Shown here one piece after another: positions 58,991 through 64,000 of a DNA stretch of 64,000 bases (positions within the stretch are counted from its first letter, which is position 1; every line of letters starts with the position of its first letter). The translations under genes and the position numbers were made by a program. Origin of the DNA: Anagrus nilaparvatae (lineage: Eukaryota > Arthropoda > Insecta > Hymenoptera > Mymaridae); assembly GCA_022575985.1 (NCBI GenBank), contig JAKSXM010000247.1, forward strand, positions 2,255,501 through 2,319,500. The letters are read 5' to 3'. The notes beneath the pieces were generated by a model, which saw only the letters and a program-made list of their open reading frames with translations, searched no databases and had not been told where the DNA came from.

Positions 58991-59169
58991 CCGATGACCA
59001 CTCCTTGATAACTTTTCGAGGAATCATTTTTTTTTTCTTTTTTGTAAAAATAAATTGATTAATCAGAAATCTTTCTTCTTCGACAAACGCTTGACTTTTG
59101 ACAGTTATATTTTTGATAAATTTAGCATGAAAAAAATGTTTTTAAAAATTTAAAAGTAAGAGATATTTT

Positions 59170-59420
59170 ATTACTCGGAATACGAAAGTTGGAGAATTGC
59201 ACTCCGCCTTCTTCTGATCGTAAATGCGTCTCGTAACTTTTTAGGCATCTCTCCTCCTATATGCTCTATTATTACATACGCATTCGGTGTATTTATATTG
59301 TTCGCAAAAAGATATAAAATACAAAACTATTGGACGTAAAAGCCGCGAAAAAGGAGGGATCTCGTAATCGACAAAAGCGACTGAAAGCGACGTCTTTAAT
59401 TTATGCACCCTGGGGGTGTA
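59170..59420. promoter_or_regulatory. Possible conserved non-coding element
   Basis: A less AT-rich stretch with AGAATTGCACTCCGCCTTCT, GTAAATGCGTCTCGTAAC, AAAGCCGCGAAAAAGGAGGG and GCGACTGAAAGCGACGTC. No reading frame or repeat partner. Confidence 0.3.
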
Positions 59421-60353
59421 CGTTTATATTTACGAAAATTTTTTTTTATTGGCCAAAATTGCCGGATAAGATACGAGTTAAAATAATACTCATCTTCGGG
59501 ACTTAAATTAACTCGAATTATATTTTTATATTTTTTATATTTTCATATTTTTATACATGCATGTACACAGTTTCCGAACATTTTTATATCTTCAATGTTA
59601 ACTTTTATATTTTTTTATGATCTTCTTTTAAATTTAAAATATATACTGCACTTTTTATTATCGTCCATGTATTTTAATAATACGTGCATCATCCACAAAT
59701 ATAAATATTAATATTTCTTCTTTTTTTCTTTTTTTTCATCCTTTTTCATTCCTTTGTTACAATTAAAATGTCGTAAAGAATTAAATTTATTTACATCTGC
59801 ATATATGTAATTGTAACTAAATTATATAGGATTTTAATTTATTGTCTTCATATTTTATGCTTTTTATTTATTTTTTTATTTTTTTATTTTTTTCTTTTGC
59901 AAATATTTATTATTTAGCAGATACATGTAATGCAACCATACCAATTACAATTCTCTGCAGTAAACATCAACTTTATGTTTTTTCTAATTAAACTTTTTAT
60001 TCATTTACTTCAAATTTAAATATTCCAAAAAACGTGCTAAATTAATAAGAAAAAATATCATTCTTGACGGTATCAATAATTCAAATGATTCATATACACC
60101 TTCATGCTTTTTCCATAAATTTAAACATTTTCTCACCTTGCTAATTCAGGATCATATTTAATACTATTACCATAAGTTTATGTCAACGCTACTGGCTTTA
60201 AAAATTGTAGCTTAATACTGAGCTGAAAAAAATAACAAATACTTAAATTAATTTAATAAATAAATTTATTACTAAACTTAATACTTAAATCTTTTATTAC
60301 TCAAATTTATTAAACATTTTTTTATTAATCATTCAAATTTATTTTGCTTCCAA

Positions 60354-60446
60354 TTGGAGTTGCAAAGCCGGTCACAATCGCTGCTTTTGGACGATGTTAC
60401 TCAACTTGCCAAAACTATAGAGCAATTAGTGAAGAGCAATTACTGA
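60354..60446 (+). CDS. Short protein-like open stretch, possible exon or transposon relic
   Basis: Thirty codons read LELQSRSQSLLLDDVTQLAK, then a TIEQLVKSNY block and a stop. Leu/Val/Ile recur at helical spacing, and the codon use and composition are unlike the Phe/Lys/Ile-rich chance frames around it. Upstream the frame stays open through NLFCFQ. It could be an internal exon (TTGGAG or CAAAG as acceptor) or a piece of a retroelement protein. No family is recognised and splice signals are weak. Confidence 0.25.
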   Translation: MELQSRSQSLLLDDVTQLAKTIEQLVKSNY

Positions 60447-61549
60447 TTAGCTTGTTCTTTTTTTTGAAAACAATTACTTAATAACAAAATGATAATAAAA
60501 TAATATGAATATGGTTTTGACCAGAGGTTTTTACAAGCAGCAGCATATGCTAACTACCTTACTTATCATTACTGATATAATGTTCATAGAAGTTATAGTA
60601 ACTGCTTAGTTCTACTATTCGACTTTTAAAACAAAAATTAAAGTATTAAAGATGACTGTAAAGAAGTAAAGGGCGCGTGTTTATAAGCGCATTAACGTTA
60701 TAGAAAAATTCACTAGATGCTGCAATATTTAGTTTCCAGTCCTCTGTTATAAATTTCAAATTTGTTGCCCTCCTTTGACCCTCCTCTTTTTAACGCTGAA
60801 CAACCTTCTTAAAATTGGGCACCAGGTTTGCTGAAAGTTTAGTTTAATCTTTAGGCTTATGTAATCCTTCAAGTCTTTATTTTATGAGAAAAAATTTGAT
60901 GAACATATTAATGAAAGGATGCATGGTTTGGCAAATAATAAAAAAAACAGCCTTGTTTGGTTAAAATCTAACACTATGTTACAAAAATCCATTCAAATTA
61001 AAAAAAAAAGAAAAGAAAAATTATTAAACATAAATTTTTAAAAATTAGCTCAATTTTTGAAGAGAATTTATGTGCGAACATGCTCAAAAGTAATATTTAA
61101 TAATATTGTTAAAAAAAAAAATGCTGTGAGTGTAGTTTATAAATTATAAAAGTATAAAAAAGGGGTATTAAAGTAAATTATAAATTTTTTAAAGTTAAAA
61201 AATAGAGGATAAAGGAAGAGAAGAGAAGAGTATGGGGAGTAACACCTGTATAATATAGAAAATAAGAAGAGAAAAAGATGTGCAACAAAATATACATCAT
61301 CATCATCATAATATTAAGTTTTAAGTTTTAACCACACATAAAGTTTCGTGAGGTCCAGACGAATTTTATAGGTCGTTTTTATTTTATTTTTTTAAATTTT
61401 TTTTAATAAAAAAGAGAACGCAGGCCCAACTGGAATTTCTTATTCTTATTATACATCCTTGCTTTCTTCGTGGCTCGTAGCTGCTCTAAGCCAATGAGAA
61501 TAAATAAAAATTTTATCATAAATTGTATAAATGAAATATAACGCACAAG

Positions 61550-61690
61550 GTGATATTAACTCGATCATAAAAGGTTTCGACGCATCCTCGGTCCTATTCT
61601 TTTGTTGCACGCAAACACAAATAAAATAAGTTCGCGGTTGGTAATATCAAAAGCGAGGGCTAGTTACTTTATACGGATTCTGTGTATGTA
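61550..61690. promoter_or_regulatory. Less AT-rich island, possible regulatory element
   Basis: Contains TTCGACGCATCCTCGGTCCT, AGTTCGCGGTTGGTAATATC and AAGCGAGGGCTAGTTAC in AT-rich DNA, with no frame and no repeat counterpart in the window. Confidence 0.28.
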
Positions 61691-62179
61691 CATACAGAAA
61701 GTTATATATTTATATTTTTAATAAGAAAAAATGAACCCCTTCGTTTGCATATTATCCGATACCAATAATGCTGATAATTTAATTAGACATTAGGGAGCAT
61801 TATATTATATATTATATTAAATATAATAATATATATAAGCTGATATTCAAAGTTTACTTTTCTATCATATTCAATATTATATATCAGAAAATGCAGCCAA
61901 GGTCTCGATTACAATCCGAAATTCGATACTCTCCATTTACGTAACTCTTTAAGAAATCAATTTATTTTTTTAACAATTTTCACTCCTTTTTTAACTTTTT
62001 TTAACATAATAAACTTTAATTAAGAGTCCAATATGTCTAATTTAAACAATTGTAAACCGTAATTGCAACATTCACTAAACAATACTTTTTTGATCCAATT
62101 GGGAGTTAGAAAGTTCCAGAGCAACCAAAATTATTAAGATAACATTAAAATTATAAACTGAATCAACATGACCAAGAAT

Positions 62180-63248
62180 AATAACAAACATAAATCTCTT
62201 TTAATGAAAAGTTACTACAAAAAATTAAATCAATGCTGTTTCTTTTTAAGAAGAAATAGAAATTTCATCATTATTATATAAACGCGAATCTACAATATGT
62301 TTAAACAAAAGTCTATACATGAGAAGTGGCAAAGCCTTATTATCAAACAGGGAGATTGTCACAAGAACGAAAACTGTATTAAAAAAATTACATAAACAAG
62401 CTAGTGATAAATTAAAATTATGACACGAACAAGGTTACTTAAAACCTAATCAGAACCAATATGAGCTCACCCAAACACATACATCAGTTCCTGCCATATA
62501 TTTTCCTCCAAAAAATACCACAACTATCTGATATAGATAAAAATTCAACAATACTTAAACAATACAATATATTCTTGTAGAAAATAACGTAATTTTTACA
62601 TAATAAATAGCCTTGAGCTATGTGAGAAAATCAAAAAAATATTAAAATACCAGAAGACCATAAATTGGTGTCAATTCTAGAGCTAGTAATAAATAGGTTA
62701 GATAGAAGATATAATGATATCCATAACAAATGTAAAGTGCCATTTACAGAAGTTGTTGATACAATCATCTATCTATACAACAACACATATTGTACCATTT
62801 GCCACATTATTAGAAACAACTTTAAGGTAAGCTAATAAAATCAGCCATATCTTCCTTGCCAGTAGAAATTGTCATGTATGATTTAGAAACTACATGCATA
62901 AGACAATTCGAATACATTCCACTTTGTTAGCACAGATTTGTAGTTGATAGAATCCTCTGCATACCTCAAGATAAAATAGAATACACATTAAATATTTTTA
63001 ACAATTATCATCAGAAACTTCAATTCACTATTAAAACAGAATACAATAACAAAATAAATTTTTTAAATATAACTCTCAAAAAAAAGCTAATAGATTAATA
63101 ACAAATTGGTACACAAAAAACACTTTTTCAATTAAAATTCTATGGCGCATCAAATCATCCAGTACACCAAAAAATCACCACGATTTACAACCTCGTTTAA
63201 TGATACATCATGCTTGATGATACCACATACTAGAATGAAAACATCTAG
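62180..63248 (+). pseudogene. Penelope-like element reverse transcriptase, broken
   Basis: Penelope-like elements carry a telomerase-related RT and a GIY-YIG nuclease. Readable pieces in order are GYLKPNQNQYELTQTHTSVP, then VPFTEVVDTIIYLYNNTYCT and SLPVEIVMYDLETTCIRQFE. The catalytic region, right after a TAG at 62928-62930, reads HRFVVDRILCIPQDKIEYTL, where relatives have a YVDDIL-type box; one catalytic Asp is replaced. NIFNNYHQKLQFTIKTEYNN and KINFLNITL follow, then after a shift KANRLITNWYTKNTFS and NHPVHQKITTIYNLV-stop. Order and spacing match the family. Several stops and shifts show that it is inactive. Confidence 0.75.
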
Positions 63249-63836
63249 ATTGTCAATAACATACTATTAGCCAACAACTATCCCAAACATTTTATAAATA
63301 AGTACATCAATAAGAAATGGGAATTATTAAAAAATAATAGTTATAAAGTACTAAGGACAATAAATCCAAACAAAAGCATATGCAGAAACAAAATTCTTGT
63401 TAAAGTTCCGTACAAGCCAGGTATATATCCAAAAATCAGTAAAGTTTTGGATAAACATGAATACTGCATCATACCACAACTCAATGATGACATGAAAAAA
63501 ATTGTCAGAAAAGGAAAAATAGATAAAGTAGAAAATAAAACAGGTATTTTATATAAATTTAAATTTCTAAATAATTATGTTGGAGAGACAAAGAAGCCAT
63601 TATTTATGAGAATTGATGAACACAGAAGAGACAAACAATCGGTTATAGCGACCGATTCTACCAGACATCGTTACACCTTCAAATTCAATAAATCAAGAAT
63701 ACAGGACCAAGAAAAAACTTGGAGAAAAAGAAAAACATCAGAAAGTATGCAAATTCAATTAAATGGTCCTACAATTAATTTAAAAGAAGATACCAGTATT
63801 TTAAATTGTTCTTATATGCTCACTATCAACGTGTAA
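63249..63836 (+). CDS. Penelope-like element linker and GIY-YIG endonuclease domain, 3' part still open
   Basis: A 195-codon open stretch continues the element without a stop from 63249 (just after TAG at 63246-63248) to TAA at 63834-63836. Its first third (ANNYPKHFINKYINKKWELL, KVPYKPGIYPKISKVLD) is the linker between RT and nuclease. Then TGILYKFKF, NNYVGETKKPLFMRIDEH supplies the GIY-YIG core: G-I-x-Y, Y-V-G about ten residues on, and the catalytic-type Arg and Glu-His. The Cys pair that many Penelope nucleases carry between the two halves is missing (KFLNN here). The C-terminus SRIQDQEKTWRKRKTSE and NGPTINLKEDTSILNCSY fits the family. No separate start codon is expected, as this is the end of one long ORF. 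Confidence 0.75.
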   Translation: MVNNILLANNYPKHFINKYINKKWELLKNNSYKVLRTINPNKSICRNKILVKVPYKPGIYPKISKVLDKHEYCIIPQLNDDMKKIVRKGKIDKVENKTGILYKFKFLNNYVGETKKPLFMRIDEHRRDKQSVIATDSTRHRYTFKFNKSRIQDQEKTWRKRKTSESMQIQLNGPTINLKEDTSILNCSYMLTINV

Positions 63837-64000
63837 CACTTGATGCACAGTGCATCAAAAAATTAAACAGCTGTCAACTATGACAACAACACACACGTCT
63901 TTTCTAAAACACAGTTATCATATTTTTGTTATATTAATTAACTTAACAGTCTTTTTAATTATTTATTTTTTTATAATTTTATGTGATATAAGAATCTTAA
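63837..64000 (+). other. Probable 3' flank of the Penelope-like element
   Basis: A small inverted repeat, TTGATGCACAGTGCATCAA (63840-63858), follows directly after the stop codon. Then comes AT-rich sequence to the window end. No terminal repeat could be recognised within the window. Confidence 0.4.

Larger units (their letters stand above)
58401..62179 (+). other. Probable intron sequence with less AT-rich islands
   Basis: No transposon coding. Microsatellites GAA (58650-58667) and CAT (61295-61309) are present. Islands at 58850, 59170 and 61550 and a short protein-like stretch at 60354 are listed separately. Confidence 0.45.

Overview
This is an AT-rich eukaryotic window with no prokaryotic gene layout. 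The resident families point to an insect: CR1/Jockey-type LINEs, a LINE with a C-terminal CCHC-like domain of the type common in Hymenoptera, a mariner fossil, a Penelope-like element and many foldback MITEs. A hymenopteran is my best guess at low confidence; nothing here fixes a genus. Almost everything recognisable is mobile DNA in decay. The one part that looks like a host gene is a short coding exon at 27915-28061, preceded by a GC/CpG-rich promoter-like stretch and followed at once by a consensus splice donor.

Layout. 0.1-3.3 kb: a broken LINE on the minus strand with zinc knuckle, endonuclease, reverse transcriptase and C-terminal domain. 3.3-11 kb: AT-rich DNA with no gene seen. 11-16 kb: a second LINE fragment (plus strand) runs into a satellite of ~150-bp units in the order A-B-C-A-B-A, followed by a TA-flanked MITE and a second, smaller satellite copy. 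16-24 kb: foldback elements, including one insertion nest in which three further insertions can be ordered in time. 24-26.7 kb: little structure. 26.7-28.07 kb: promoter-like region, 5' UTR and first coding exon. From 28.07 kb onward: probably a very long intron. It has TE-poor stretches with less AT-rich islands (possible conserved non-coding DNA), interrupted by a foldback cluster at 35.7-45.7 kb, a LINE fragment and mariner fossil at 45.9-47.2 kb, a very old RT remnant at 54.0-54.2 kb and a Penelope-like element at 62.2-63.8 kb.

The most distinctive signal is the number and architecture of foldback elements (about seventeen). Five are flanked by TA dinucleotides. Several carry arrays of one short palindromic or near-palindromic word in their terminal repeats, with a different word in each family. 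One insertion sits in an arm of a larger palindrome whose other arm preserves the empty site, so its 6-bp target duplication can be read directly.

Limits: everything was read by eye and by hand translation, without similarity searches. Element boundaries are approximate unless terminal repeats and target duplications are stated.
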